The translations under genes were made by a program, and so were the position numbers. DNA of 64,000 nucleotides from CAZFGK01 sp964518635 (GTDB lineage Bacteria > Zixibacteria > MSB-5A5 > GN15 > FEB-12). The notes below the pieces were generated by a model. The model saw only the letters and a list, made by a program, of their open reading frames with translations. It was not told the origin of the DNA and searched no databases. Below are positions 25,650-34,871 of this stretch, one piece after another. Position 1 is the stretch's first letter; every line of letters begins with the position of its first letter. The DNA lies in assembly GCA_964518635.1 (NCBI GenBank), contig CAZFGK010000005.1, positions 62,001 to 126,000 of the forward strand, written 5' to 3'.

Positions 25650-27929
25650 TTACACAGACACCACCGCCAAAAGAAAATCAATCAGTTTGCGGGTCCCATC
25701 TTTTCCTTCGGGGCCGACCTCCATATGAGGACCGACACAGGATGGGCAGCCATTCTTGCAATGGCATTTTGATACGTGCAAACGACAGGCATCAAGCAAT
25801 TGTTCTCGTTCGTGAAAGAGTTTGTCAGTGAGTCCCACACCGCCGGGGATATTTTCGTAGATGTATATAGTCGGCTGCTCAGTAAACGGCGCGCGTACTT
25901 GGGAGATCGAACGAAGATCACGAATGTCACACATCACCCAGAGTGGTGCAATTTGTCCAAACAGATTGGCAAGTCCGCGCAACGCGCCACTGAATGCTGA
26001 TTGCGGCATCTGTAGATTCATGGCAATATCACCGGGGAATGCAAACCAGACGGCGTGAGTGTGCATTTCAAGTTCCGGCAATTTCAATTCACCCGAACCG
26101 ATATTTTCATGGGTGTGAAACCGAATCTTCTTGAATAGAACTGTCGTGCAGGTTACAGACACTTCCCCCGCTTGTACGGCTGCACCATCCATGAGGCGGT
26201 CTTCATGATTGACCGTCAGCACTTTCAAATCTGATTTCGTTTCGGCGTCGGTGTAGTAGTCGACGGCGACTTCCTTCACATACGCTTTCTTCCCCTCCCA
26301 GTCGAGTTTCGTGACCTGAAACTGCTCAGCACCGTGAAGATAAATTGCTTCAGGATGCAGAAAGACCGGAGCAGAGAACCAGTCGACCTCACCGATCACG
26401 CGGCTGTTATCACTCTCATTCAGGATAACAAAATTGTCTGGGGAGGCAGAACGAAGGGAGACCTGTTGTGCAGGATAAATTTCAGATGACCAGTGGTAGC
26501 GATCATTCGACTTTCGCACAATCTGTTCATCGGCAAGGTAGTCGAGTATCTCCTGATTCGAATTTCCATCGGCAAGCTCTTCACTTCCAAATGGCAGTTC
26601 GAATGTCGCACATTTCAGATGATTGGTACGGATAATCAGATTGTCGGGATCGATGACTCCATTTTCGGGTGCACGATCAAAGAGATACTCCGGTTCGCTG
26701 TTGAGGAACTGATTGATCGCAGTCGAATTGCAGACCAGAATCGCGACGGAACGCCCATGCCGTCGTCCTGCGCGTCCGATCTGCTGCCAGAGAGAAGCGA
26801 CCGTACCGGGATAGCCGACGACAATCGATACATCCAATCCGCCTACATCAATTCCAAGTTCGAGGGCATTGGTCGATACCACGCCGGTGATTTCACCTTT
26901 GCGTAGCCCTTGTTCGATTCGTCGGCGTTCATTGGGGAGATAGCCACCGCGATATCCGGCGATTTCGAGTCCCTGTCCAAAGCTTCCGGCGAGCTCACGC
27001 CTGAGATAGGTGAGGATGATCTCGACGTAGAGACGGTAATGCGCGAAGACAATAGTCTGTACTTTGTTTCGAAGAAAGAGCGCGGCGATACGTGTCGCTT
27101 CATTGACTGCAGATTTGCGAATTCCCAGTTGTTCGTTGACCACTGGTGGATTGTAGACGATCACATGCCGCTCACCGGATGGGGCACCATTTTCAGAAAT
27201 CAAATCAATTGGTCTGCCGATGATTCGTGAGGCAAGCTCCTTCGGGTTCGCGATAGTCGCACTGCAGCAGATAAACTGTGGGGAAGAGCCATAGAACGCA
27301 CAGAGGCGCATCAGTCGCCTGATGACATTGGCTAAGTGCGAGCCAAACACGCCGCGATAGTGATGAACTTCATCGATCACGACATACTGAAGATTCTCGA
27401 ACAGCTTGATCCATTTAGTATGATGCGGAAGTATCCCTGCATGCAGCATGTCGGGGTTGGTCATGACAATATGCCCGGCTGCGCGGATTGCACGGCGGGC
27501 ATCCTGAGGAGTGTCGCCGTCGAAGGTGAATGTACGTATATCGATCTCAAGTGCCTGAATTACTCCGTACAATTCGCTCAACTGATCCTGAGCAAGGGCT
27601 TTGGTCGGGAAGAGATACAATGCGCGGGCATTCGGGTCTTCAATCACTGATTGCAACACCGGCAGATTAAAGCAGAGAGTCTTACCTGACGCTGTCGGGG
27701 TGACCACGACATAATCTGCCCCCTGACGGGCTTTCTCGCATGCCTGTGCCTGATGGGAATAGAGTGACCTGACTCCACGCTCATTGAGGGAACGAACAAG
27801 TCGTGGATCTAGCCATGAGGGAAACGGCGAACTCTTTGCCTCTCGTGCTGGAATCACCCGCCAATGAGAAAACGACGTGGCGATAGAGGGATCGTTTTTG
27901 AGTTGATCGAGAATCTGTTCGAGGGTCAT
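25650..27929 (-). CDS. MrfA/Hrq1-like DEAD-box helicase with C-terminal DUF1998 and Cys cluster
   Basis: A superfamily 2 DNA helicase of 759 residues resembling Bacillus MrfA (YprA), which acts in repair of mitomycin-type damage. Motif I is TASGKT near residue 80, motif II is DEVH (VVIDEVHHYRG), motif III is SAT, and motif VI is QQIGRAGRRHG. The C-terminal domain ends in the cysteine set CRLHVSKCHCKNGCPSC, which binds zinc in this family. It starts ten bases after the archaemetzincin-like gene and is probably cotranscribed with it. In Bacillus the partner is an exonuclease; none is adjacent here, though a DnaQ-like exonuclease lies 12 kb away. Confidence 0.88.
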   Translation of the reverse strand: MTLEQILDQLKNDPSIATSFSHWRVIPAREAKSSPFPSWLDPRLVRSLNERGVRSLYSHQAQACEKARQGADYVVVTPTASGKTLCFNLPVLQSVIEDPNARALYLFPTKALAQDQLSELYGVIQALEIDIRTFTFDGDTPQDARRAIRAAGHIVMTNPDMLHAGILPHHTKWIKLFENLQYVVIDEVHHYRGVFGSHLANVIRRLMRLCAFYGSSPQFICCSATIANPKELASRIIGRPIDLISENGAPSGERHVIVYNPPVVNEQLGIRKSAVNEATRIAALFLRNKVQTIVFAHYRLYVEIILTYLRRELAGSFGQGLEIAGYRGGYLPNERRRIEQGLRKGEITGVVSTNALELGIDVGGLDVSIVVGYPGTVASLWQQIGRAGRRHGRSVAILVCNSTAINQFLNSEPEYLFDRAPENGVIDPDNLIIRTNHLKCATFELPFGSEELADGNSNQEILDYLADEQIVRKSNDRYHWSSEIYPAQQVSLRSASPDNFVILNESDNSRVIGEVDWFSAPVFLHPEAIYLHGAEQFQVTKLDWEGKKAYVKEVAVDYYTDAETKSDLKVLTVNHEDRLMDGAAVQAGEVSVTCTTVLFKKIRFHTHENIGSGELKLPELEMHTHAVWFAFPGDIAMNLQMPQSAFSGALRGLANLFGQIAPLWVMCDIRDLRSISQVRAPFTEQPTIYIYENIPGGVGLTDKLFHEREQLLDACRLHVSKCHCKNGCPSCVGPHMEVGPEGKDGTRKLIDFLLAVVSV

Positions 27930-27939
27930 CTATCCGTAC

Positions 27940-28503
27940 TCAGACCAGGGTGTTGGTCAGAGAACGGCGGCAGATATCGCAGAAGCGTTCGGTCTTTTCG
28001 TCGATGTCCATCAGTTCCCGTCCATAGAAGTTCACACATCGTGGATTTCGGCAGGATGAGAGCTCGAACAACTTGGCCAGCAAATAGAGAGTTTCCTTGT
28101 ACAGACGCGGGTAGATCCGAGTCTCATCATCCGGCAGGCCGTAAAACTCCTGCCTGAGATGATAAAGAGACACCACCGCCGTGCCGGACAAGGGGTCGAC
28201 GCTGCTCATCACCGTATTCTTGTCCGGCAAATAGAGGTCTTCTTCGCAAATCGCAATCACTTTCTCACGGCTGTTGGCTTTGCTTCGTTCGACCTTTGAT
28301 AAAAGCACCTGGGCGTAGTATTGATTCCGGACGACGTTAAATGCCTCGCCGGGCATTTTCATTCCTTTGAGGATGTCGACCGAACGATTGAAAATCGGTC
28401 CCAGATTCGATGCCAGCTTGTTGACCATCATGAAATCGACTTCACCAAGCGGCACGACGACAATCTTTGACTTGAGAATACTGACACCTACAACCGGGCT
28501 CAT
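27940..28503 (-). CDS. Archaemetzincin-like protein lacking the catalytic zinc site
   Basis: A 187-residue member of the archaemetzincin (M54) family by overall pattern: KIVVVPLGEVD at the N-terminus, the ARNxQYxA-like NVVRNQYYAQVLL, DLYLPDKNTVMSSVDP, GTAVVSLYHLRQEFYG, and a C-terminal four-Cys site with C151, C156, C175 and C178. The HExxHxxGxxH protease motif is replaced: the three His positions are Y140, K144 and S150, and the catalytic Glu position is L141. It should bind structural zinc but not cleave peptides. The ATG at 28503 has GGAGGGGGGG upstream and overlaps the stop of a small upstream gene. Confidence 0.75.
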   Translation of the reverse strand: MSPVVGVSILKSKIVVVPLGEVDFMMVNKLASNLGPIFNRSVDILKGMKMPGEAFNVVRNQYYAQVLLSKVERSKANSREKVIAICEEDLYLPDKNTVMSSVDPLSGTAVVSLYHLRQEFYGLPDDETRIYPRLYKETLYLLAKLFELSSCRNPRCVNFYGRELMDIDEKTERFCDICRRSLTNTLV

Positions 28504-28766
28504 CCCCCCCCTCCGTTTCGTCTGCCGAGGTAGGCCAGAATCAGGCAGGTGAGCAAAATCCCCCCCGAGCTTCCGTTCGAGAGAGCTGCCAGACGCGGAG
28601 TGCATTCAACCGGGGAAGGATTCACTGGCAGGGGTTCCTGATCATAATCAAGAATGCGCTCCGGTGATCGGGGATCGAGTCGGGACTTTGGGAAATATTC
28701 GGACTTGGCAGATACGTGAGCATCTGTCGGAAGGATGGAATGACTTTGTCGTTTCCGGTTCGCCAT
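28500..28766 (-). CDS. Small basic protein with C-terminal hydrophobic segment
   Basis: An 88-residue protein of no recognised family. The N-terminal two thirds are polar and basic; the C-terminus has a short hydrophobic run (GGILLTCLILAYLG) followed by Arg-Arg and a Gly tail, so it may be tail-anchored in the membrane. It overlaps the archaemetzincin-like start by four bases (ATGA), the main reason to believe it is translated. The ATG at 28766 lacks a clear ribosome site, and the frame is open further up to a TTG at 28847. Confidence 0.45.
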   Translation of the reverse strand: MANRKRQSHSILPTDAHVSAKSEYFPKSRLDPRSPERILDYDQEPLPVNPSPVECTPRLAALSNGSSGGILLTCLILAYLGRRNGGGG

Positions 28767-28870
28767 AGGATTGGATACCAGCAGTCGTTTCGTAAATATA
28801 AACAGTCCGGCTGAAACGAAAGCCCCTTTTCTGGAGAAAAACTGCAATTTTTGCGATGATTGTATGATTC

Positions 28871-29539
28871 CTAAGAGTTTGTGATGATTTCGACCGAGCG
28901 GGAAGTCCCCAGAAGGGTCGCCCCGGCGTTAAGCAATTGAGTTGCATGAGCTTTTGTGGCAATGCCGCCCGAGGCCTTGATTGGGTAGTCGGGGTCGAGA
29001 TCGCGTAAGAACGTGATCATCTCAACTGTCACCCCGCCAAAGAACCCCGTACCGGTCTTGAAGATGTTTACGCCGGAGTCTCGAACAATCTCAAACGCAA
29101 GTTTCCAGTACGCCTTGTCAAGAAGGGTAAGCTCGACAATACACTTTAGTTTTCGACGCGATGTCATGAGCTCTCGAATCGATTGGATACGAGTGCGAAG
29201 CAAAGAAGCATCCCCTTCGAGAAACATGTGAAGCGGCAGAACGAGATCAACATGATCGGCACCATTCGCACAGCTTTCGTCAACCTCCATCTCGACTGCT
29301 TTCCAGTTCGACTGCCCAAGTGGAAAATTTGCAACAGACGCGACTGGTATCCCTGATCCGTGAAGTTCGCACACAGCCGTAGAGACCATCGATGGATTCA
29401 CACAGACTGCCGCGAATCCAAACTGACTTGCCTCCTGGCAGAGCTTTGTGATATTAGAGGAAGTCGCATCCGGCTTGAGGCAGGTATGCTCAATCCGCTT
29501 AGCAATGGAATGATAAAATGAATCAGATTGCTCAACCAC
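28871..29539 (-). CDS. deoC: Deoxyribose-phosphate aldolase
   Basis: The class I aldolase that splits 2-deoxyribose 5-phosphate into glyceraldehyde 3-phosphate and acetaldehyde in deoxynucleoside salvage, 222 residues. The Schiff-base Lys is K161 in FKTGTGF, the second active Lys is K188 in IKASGGI, and D98 in HVDLVLP completes the site. It overlaps deoB by eight bases and directly follows it in the pathway, since phosphopentomutase makes its substrate. Confidence 0.93.
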   Translation of the reverse strand: MVEQSDSFYHSIAKRIEHTCLKPDATSSNITKLCQEASQFGFAAVCVNPSMVSTAVCELHGSGIPVASVANFPLGQSNWKAVEMEVDESCANGADHVDLVLPLHMFLEGDASLLRTRIQSIRELMTSRRKLKCIVELTLLDKAYWKLAFEIVRDSGVNIFKTGTGFFGGVTVEMITFLRDLDPDYPIKASGGIATKAHATQLLNAGATLLGTSRSVEIITNS

Positions 29540-30713
29540 GAAGATTCGATCGGAATGAGTTTCCGGGGAGAGTGTTCGGTATCATGAAACAATCGAGAAT
29601 CGTCTTGGCTACATCTGAGAAGGTCGATCTCGTTCCCAATTCCATTCCTGGTTTCACACCCTTACCTGTGACCAGGAGAGGGACATACTCACGGGTATGA
29701 TCAGTTGAATATGTGAGCGTCGGGTCGCAACCATGATCGGCTGTAATAATTAGCAGGTCGTTTTCTTTGAGATGCGAACAGAGTTCCTGAATCTGACTAT
29801 CGATCTGTTCAAGGGCCTTCGCGAATCCGTTCGGATCGTTGCGGTGCCCATACGATTGATCAAAATCGACCGCGTTTGCAAAAAACAGAGAATGGCGAGT
29901 ATCATTTTTTGCGGAATCAATCAATGATCGCATGACTTCGTCATTGCCGCCCGCTTTGATCGATTCTGTCACACCTCGCCCACCGAAGAGATCATATATC
30001 TTGCCGATTGCGAGAACATCCCGACCATTTTTCACGAGAATATCGAGCAGTGTTTCAGAAGACGGAAGGCGTGAGAAGTCCTTACGACCTGCAGTACGTT
30101 TGAAATTTCCGACAGTCCCCTCGAATGGGCGTGCGATCACTCGACCGACTTGATGTTGCCCACTGCATACGATTCGAGCAGTTCGACAGATACGATAAAG
30201 ATCAGGGAGTGGATACAGGTCTTCATGCGCGGCAAGTTGAAAGACTGAATCGGCCGAGGTGTAGAGGATCAGTGATTTTGTACGGAGGTGTTCTTCACCA
30301 AGCCGGTCAATGATCTCAGTTCCACTGGCGGCAATATTTCCGATCGTCCTGACCTTTGCCTCACGTTCAAATCGTTCGACCAGATCAGAGGGAAAGCCAT
30401 TTGGATAGACGGGAAGCGGTTCCGGAAGAATGTATCCCGCGAGTTCCCAGTGTCCGGTTGTCGAGTCTTTCCCCGGGGCTACTTCCGCCATCCGACCATA
30501 CGCCGCATGCGCAGATACTTCAGATGAGACCCCTTTGATTGCTGCAATTTTTCCTAGCCCCAGTGATTCAAGAAAGGGGAGTTTCAGCCCGTCGACGGCA
30601 TGAGCGACATTCGGGATCGTCGCTGCGCCGACATCCCCATAGGATGCAGCATCCGGAAGTTCGCCGACTCCACAGGCATCAAGGATGAGAAGGATAACGC
30701 GATTGGTAACCAC
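29532..30713 (-). CDS. deoB: Phosphopentomutase
   Basis: A 393-residue manganese-dependent phosphopentomutase that interconverts (deoxy)ribose 1- and 5-phosphates. It shows the alkaline-phosphatase-like metal sites of the family: LILDACGVGELPDA near the N-terminus, GKDSTTGHWEL with the phospho-acceptor Thr near residue 86, NAVDFDQSYGHRND and TADHGCDPT. The start is a GTG with no clear ribosome site; a TACCAT box ends five bases upstream. It is translationally coupled to deoC. Confidence 0.93.
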   Translation of the reverse strand: MVTNRVILLILDACGVGELPDAASYGDVGAATIPNVAHAVDGLKLPFLESLGLGKIAAIKGVSSEVSAHAAYGRMAEVAPGKDSTTGHWELAGYILPEPLPVYPNGFPSDLVERFEREAKVRTIGNIAASGTEIIDRLGEEHLRTKSLILYTSADSVFQLAAHEDLYPLPDLYRICRTARIVCSGQHQVGRVIARPFEGTVGNFKRTAGRKDFSRLPSSETLLDILVKNGRDVLAIGKIYDLFGGRGVTESIKAGGNDEVMRSLIDSAKNDTRHSLFFANAVDFDQSYGHRNDPNGFAKALEQIDSQIQELCSHLKENDLLIITADHGCDPTLTYSTDHTREYVPLLVTGKGVKPGMELGTRSTFSDVAKTILDCFMIPNTLPGNSFRSNLRG

Positions 30714-30786
30714 GTGAGATGGTATGATCAGATGGGAAGCTCGAAAAGTAGAAAAAGTGAAGGCTTCTCAAGAAGTGAGGGAGCGG

Positions 30787-31653
30787 CTATTTCTTTGTGA
30801 TGGAAATATTCGCTGAAGATATCAGACGGGTTTCCATATCGTAGACTCCATCGTATCGATATCTAACCGTATCTCCTGTTTTTTCCGTCGCAAGCCGCTC
30901 ACCGGTAAGGAGACGATGCTCTGTCTGTTTGTACATGCCGCCCCGGTTGTAGTCGTACCAGATCGTTCCGGTCACTTTGAGTCGATTGAATGCACTAATA
31001 AATGTCGAATCAGCGGGTTTCGCAGGGAGCGGGATTATAGCAAGACCGTCATATCCGATTGCGACGACATCGAACCCATCCAATTTTTCAAATCTCTTTA
31101 CATTGAAAGTAATAGATGCCTGCAAAGGTGAACCGTTCTGAATCACCTTGGTACTTTGCGTCCATTCCCGTCCCACGGCAACCGGTTCCATCGGGAAGAC
31201 CGGATAGGTTTGTTCCGCTATGGCCCGGTTGTAGCTCAGGTCCATACCTCCATTTTCGGCAAGTGACTCAAGGTCAATCAACCGTCCCTGTGGTGACATG
31301 GAGAAGAGAATTCCTTCTTCGACCCAGGAAGAGTCGGCAGAGGTCGAGTCGATCAGGTTGTCGACTCGATACCTTCCTGAGTCACGGGACTGAAAGCGAA
31401 TGATGGTATCGTTTACTGAGGTAGGGAAATCCTCAAAGGTATAGATTTCATATCTCACATGTCGCTTCACCATGAGGGAATCAACTCGATATCGGGAGAA
31501 ATCCCCTTCAAAGATAGTCAGGTAGGTGTTCACTTTCCCGGGATCACTTTTGAGTCGAAGGAGTGCAGTCTGATTGAGATCAGAGCATCCGACAAGAAAC
31601 AGAATAGCAGCAAGAGGAGGGAGAAAAGAACGAAGAGGAGAATAGAGCTTCAA
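30787..31653 (-). CDS. Lipoprotein of unknown function downstream of sigma/anti-sigma genes
   Basis: A 288-residue protein with a signal peptide and lipobox (LFLVGC, Cys near residue 23). I do not recognise the family. It is rich in beta-strand patterns with repeated DSxRYRVD-like phrases (SRYRVDSLMVKRHVRYEI and GRYRVDNLIDS). Its ATG overlaps the anti-sigma factor stop by four bases, so it belongs to the sigma operon and may be a target or a signal input of that regulator; this is inferred from position. Confidence 0.65.
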   Translation of the reverse strand: MKLYSPLRSFLPPLAAILFLVGCSDLNQTALLRLKSDPGKVNTYLTIFEGDFSRYRVDSLMVKRHVRYEIYTFEDFPTSVNDTIIRFQSRDSGRYRVDNLIDSTSADSSWVEEGILFSMSPQGRLIDLESLAENGGMDLSYNRAIAEQTYPVFPMEPVAVGREWTQSTKVIQNGSPLQASITFNVKRFEKLDGFDVVAIGYDGLAIIPLPAKPADSTFISAFNRLKVTGTIWYDYNRGGMYKQTEHRLLTGERLATEKTGDTVRYRYDGVYDMETRLISSANISITKK

Positions 31654-32300
31654 CGGGGCTCCTTAGCAGGTGTTCTGTTTTCTCCCCGGTCGATTCCAGA
31701 TTTCGTATTCGATTGAGCTTGTCGGTTCAACATTGCGACAGTCTCGATTCTGGACATGATCCCCGGAGTGGCAAGGGTCATCATGCCAGTCGCGAGGAGC
31801 TCTTCTTCAACGGTCATCCCGTCTGCGTGACTGCTCTGACTTGAAAACGAGACCGAGGTTAGCATCGGCGATGAGAGCTGGTTGGTCTGTCGCGGAGAGG
31901 TGGCAAAATCAGACTCTTCGCGCATCATCCGATTTCCGTACCACATCAGAACAGAAAAAATGAGCAGGGAAGCCGCCAATGAGAGCCCTCCAGCGACCCA
32001 GGCGCGTCGATCATCAGGAATCTTGGTAATCTTTCTCGACTGATCTGCATGCTGAATGCGTGACATGACAATCTCGGTCGATTCGTCGAGCGGCTCATCC
32101 AGCACCATCGACGAATCACCAAAGGCCAGGATCTGCTTCAATTCCAGAGCAGCAGTCATCTCACGTTTGCAGGAGGTACACTTCTGTAAATGAGTAGTGA
32201 GCTGCTTCTCCTCTGATGGCGTCAATTCGCCATCGAGATGCGACTCGATCGCTCGAATCGCCCAGGCACAGTCACTTGAAGAATAGCTATCGTTTGTCAT
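31650..32300 (-). CDS. Anti-sigma factor with ZAS zinc finger and membrane segment
   Basis: A single-pass membrane anti-sigma factor, 216 residues. The cytoplasmic N-terminal domain holds the ZAS motif HLQKCTSC (His-x3-Cys-x2-Cys) near residue 42-49, and a membrane helix follows at about 107-125 (WVAGGLSLAASLLIFSVLMW). It should hold the ECF sigma factor encoded just upstream. I chose the ATG at 32300, which overlaps the sigma stop as ATGA, over one four codons earlier. The C-terminal periplasmic part is low-complexity and Ser-rich. Confidence 0.8.
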   Translation of the reverse strand: MTNDSYSSSDCAWAIRAIESHLDGELTPSEEKQLTTHLQKCTSCKREMTAALELKQILAFGDSSMVLDEPLDESTEIVMSRIQHADQSRKITKIPDDRRAWVAGGLSLAASLLIFSVLMWYGNRMMREESDFATSPRQTNQLSSPMLTSVSFSSQSSHADGMTVEEELLATGMMTLATPGIMSRIETVAMLNRQAQSNTKSGIDRGENRTPAKEPR

Positions 32301-32887
32301 CTTGTTCGCCAACTTTTCAAAACATCTCTCAACTTTGCTCTGGCCAAATGCAAGTTTGACCTGACCGTTGCCTCCGGGCAGTCCATCGCAGTGGCCACTT
32401 CTGCTTTTGTCAATCCTTCCACATCGTGCAGATAGACCGTCAACCTCTGACGAGGCGGGAGGTCATCCATTGCCTTTAGAATTTCGGCACGAAGCTCTGC
32501 TCTTTCAAGGTCGAGTCCGGGAAGGGGTACCGGTTTTTCTCGTGCAATTTCATGCTCGAGGTATTCACCTGTTTCCTGCTCGAGACTGGCGTGCCCACGT
32601 CGCTTCCGAAGCAAGTCTATGGCATAGTTGCTTGCAATACGAACCAAAAAGGAGGAAACAGTAGCAACTTGCAAAAGATCGTTCCGACGGTTATACACCC
32701 GCACGAAGGTCTCCTGTACTACCTCGTCCGCGTCCAGGTGGTTCCTGACAATGTTAAACGCGACTTGGTAGACCCGTTTTCGGTGCCGAACCATCAACTG
32801 GCGAAATGCCTGTTGCTGCCCGGCCTGAATCTGACGAACCAGTTCAGCGTCGTCGAGAGAAACCACGAACCCGGCCCGTTTCGACAA
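32297..32887 (-). CDS. ECF RNA polymerase sigma factor
   Basis: An extracytoplasmic-function sigma factor of about 196 residues. Region 2 reads FRQLMVRHRKRVYQVAFNIV then DADEVVQETFVRVY, and region 4 reads LPPRQRLTVYLHDVEGLTKA with the DNA-recognition helix CPEATVRSNLHLARAKL. It heads an operon with its anti-sigma factor and a lipoprotein, and is divergent from an MFS exporter. The start is a TTG with AGG four bases upstream; a GTG at 32866 is an alternative. Confidence 0.9.
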   Translation of the reverse strand: MSKRAGFVVSLDDAELVRQIQAGQQQAFRQLMVRHRKRVYQVAFNIVRNHLDADEVVQETFVRVYNRRNDLLQVATVSSFLVRIASNYAIDLLRKRRGHASLEQETGEYLEHEIAREKPVPLPGLDLERAELRAEILKAMDDLPPRQRLTVYLHDVEGLTKAEVATAMDCPEATVRSNLHLARAKLRDVLKSWRTR

Positions 32888-33014
32888 TTACCTGATCTGT
32901 TCGTTCACTAGCAATGAGACGAATAGCACAACCCATCGTTTAGTCTACGGTGAAAGAATCATTTCGATACGCAAGGAAGCATGCCATGATGGAACAAAAT
33001 GAGCAACGCCAAAG

Positions 33015-34436
33015 ATGACAACAGCTTATCCAGAGCAGGCTGGTCATGAAGTAGCACCAATTCAACGCCCCTGGCTCGGTCCTTTCATTACAGCTGCCAT
33101 GGGAACCTTCATGGCTACCCTGGATGGGTCGATAGTCAGCGTGGCTTTGCCTTCTATTGCGGAATCGTTGCATGCACCGGTCGATGATGTCGCCTGGGTA
33201 ATGCTTGCCTATACCTTGACCCTGATCTCACTGATGATCGTCTTCGGAGCCTGGATCGACCGACGGGGGTTCAGATTTGGCTACCATCTCGGGTTCACCT
33301 TCTTTCTGGCAGGGTCGGTCGCCTGCTCCCTATCGACGAGTCTCTGGATGCTGGTTGCAGGGCGTGTCGTTCAGGGGATCGGGACCGCAATTTTTGCCGG
33401 TGTTGGTCCCGGGATGGTCGCGACAATCTTTCCAGAGGAAAAGCGGGGGAAGGGGATCGGATTGATGATTATGACGGTCTCCGCAGGATTTTCAATGGGC
33501 TATCCATTAGGTGGGATGTTAATCAAGTTTTTCCCCTGGCAGTCCCTATTTCTGGTCAATGTGCCAATTGCGATAGCAGGATTCGTGATGGTTGAAAAAT
33601 TTCTCGGGCATTTCAAACCGAAGGAAAATCCAAAACCTCTTCCACTTGGTAGTGCCTTCGCGATAGCGGTTGCGCTCGTCAGTTTTACCTACGCACTGAC
33701 ATTGATCGACAAAGGGAGGGGCGGAGTTCCGTTTATTGTCGGCTTGATGCTGCTGAGTCTGGTCTCGGCCTTTTTGTTTATTCGATTGGAGTCAGATGAG
33801 AAGAATGCTCTTCTTGGGCTCGCTCTCTTCTCCCGTCCAAGATTTCGTCTCGCCCTCCTCTCGCAGACCACTCAATTTGTCGGTACAGCCGGAGCATTTT
33901 TCCTGCTTCCGTTTTACTTTCGTCAGGTACGAGGATTCGATGCCATGAGCACCGGGCTTTACCTCCTGATGGTTCCTGTCGGCATGTTTATCTCTGCCCC
34001 CCTTGCTGGGAAGTTGACCGACAAAGTTGGCGCACGCATGCCCGTATTGATTGGAGTGACCTTGACGCTAGTTGGACTTGGTCTCATGTTCTCCTTCGAA
34101 CAGGAGACTGCAGGTTGGTTTCTGGTCGTAACTCTCTTGCTTCTCGGCTTTGGTGCTGGAGGATTCGGTACGCCGAATGCGACAGAAATGATGTCAAGCG
34201 TCGAGCCGTCGAAGCGGGCTGCGGCATCCAGTATTCTGGCTACAAATCGAAACATCGGCTTTGCAGTCGGAATCGCGCTTGCCTCCGGGCTCTTTGCCCT
34301 CGTCAACGGGAGAGTTCCTGCGGCTCAGATATCATTCTCTCACTACCACGCCGGTATTACGCCGGTTCTCATTTTTTCTCTCTCAGTGGTGGGGATCGGC
34401 TTTGTGTTGGGGCTGATGCGCCAGTCAAAAGTCTGA
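33015..34436 (+). CDS. MFS transporter, DHA2/EmrB-like drug exporter
   Basis: A 14-helix major facilitator of 473 residues, in the drug:H+ antiporter-2 group. The first helix motif LDGSIVSVALPSI and the antiporter motif in helix 5 (GAFLxxP-like GYPLGGMLIKF) are visible, plus GAWIDRRGFR in the loop after helix 2. It lies divergent to the first ECF sigma operon, 127 bases away. Substrates cannot be deduced. No ribosome site is evident upstream of the ATG. Confidence 0.87.
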   Translation: MTTAYPEQAGHEVAPIQRPWLGPFITAAMGTFMATLDGSIVSVALPSIAESLHAPVDDVAWVMLAYTLTLISLMIVFGAWIDRRGFRFGYHLGFTFFLAGSVACSLSTSLWMLVAGRVVQGIGTAIFAGVGPGMVATIFPEEKRGKGIGLMIMTVSAGFSMGYPLGGMLIKFFPWQSLFLVNVPIAIAGFVMVEKFLGHFKPKENPKPLPLGSAFAIAVALVSFTYALTLIDKGRGGVPFIVGLMLLSLVSAFLFIRLESDEKNALLGLALFSRPRFRLALLSQTTQFVGTAGAFFLLPFYFRQVRGFDAMSTGLYLLMVPVGMFISAPLAGKLTDKVGARMPVLIGVTLTLVGLGLMFSFEQETAGWFLVVTLLLLGFGAGGFGTPNATEMMSSVEPSKRAAASSILATNRNIGFAVGIALASGLFALVNGRVPAAQISFSHYHAGITPVLIFSLSVVGIGFVLGLMRQSKV

Positions 34437-34463
34437 TTCCGCAGAAGTCTCCGCTGATGTCGA

Positions 34464-34492
34464 TTGACAGTCGCGATCTGGCTGGGTATCCT
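34464..34492 (+). promoter_or_regulatory. Promoter of the tRNA-Ala gene
   Basis: A consensus TTGACA (34464-34469) and a TATCCT box (34487-34492) with a 17-base spacer. The tRNA begins 69 bases after the -10 box. Confidence 0.6.
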
Positions 34493-34561
34493 TGCGACCC
34501 TGATCGGACGACCCAACGTCCGTCCCCTGAGATCTCGCTCTCACGGTTTTCCCCCTGATAT

Positions 34562-34637
<76 letters not shown>

Positions 34638-34871
34638 TTTTCCCTTCGAAGTATGTAAGCCCGTTTCCCTGCAACAGCTTGACGCGGTAAGTTCAAGCAG
34701 CACATCGCTTGACTCCTATTATCCAGCTTGCCTGCAACATTTAATGGGAAACTTCTATCGGTAATCGCCGTATTCACTCTTGATGGGAACAGCATCGCCG
34801 CAGCGAACGAACTGCGATTCGAAACTGGCCTAAGATTGCGAACCCTACCGCATTCAGGCAAAGGAGTGAAC

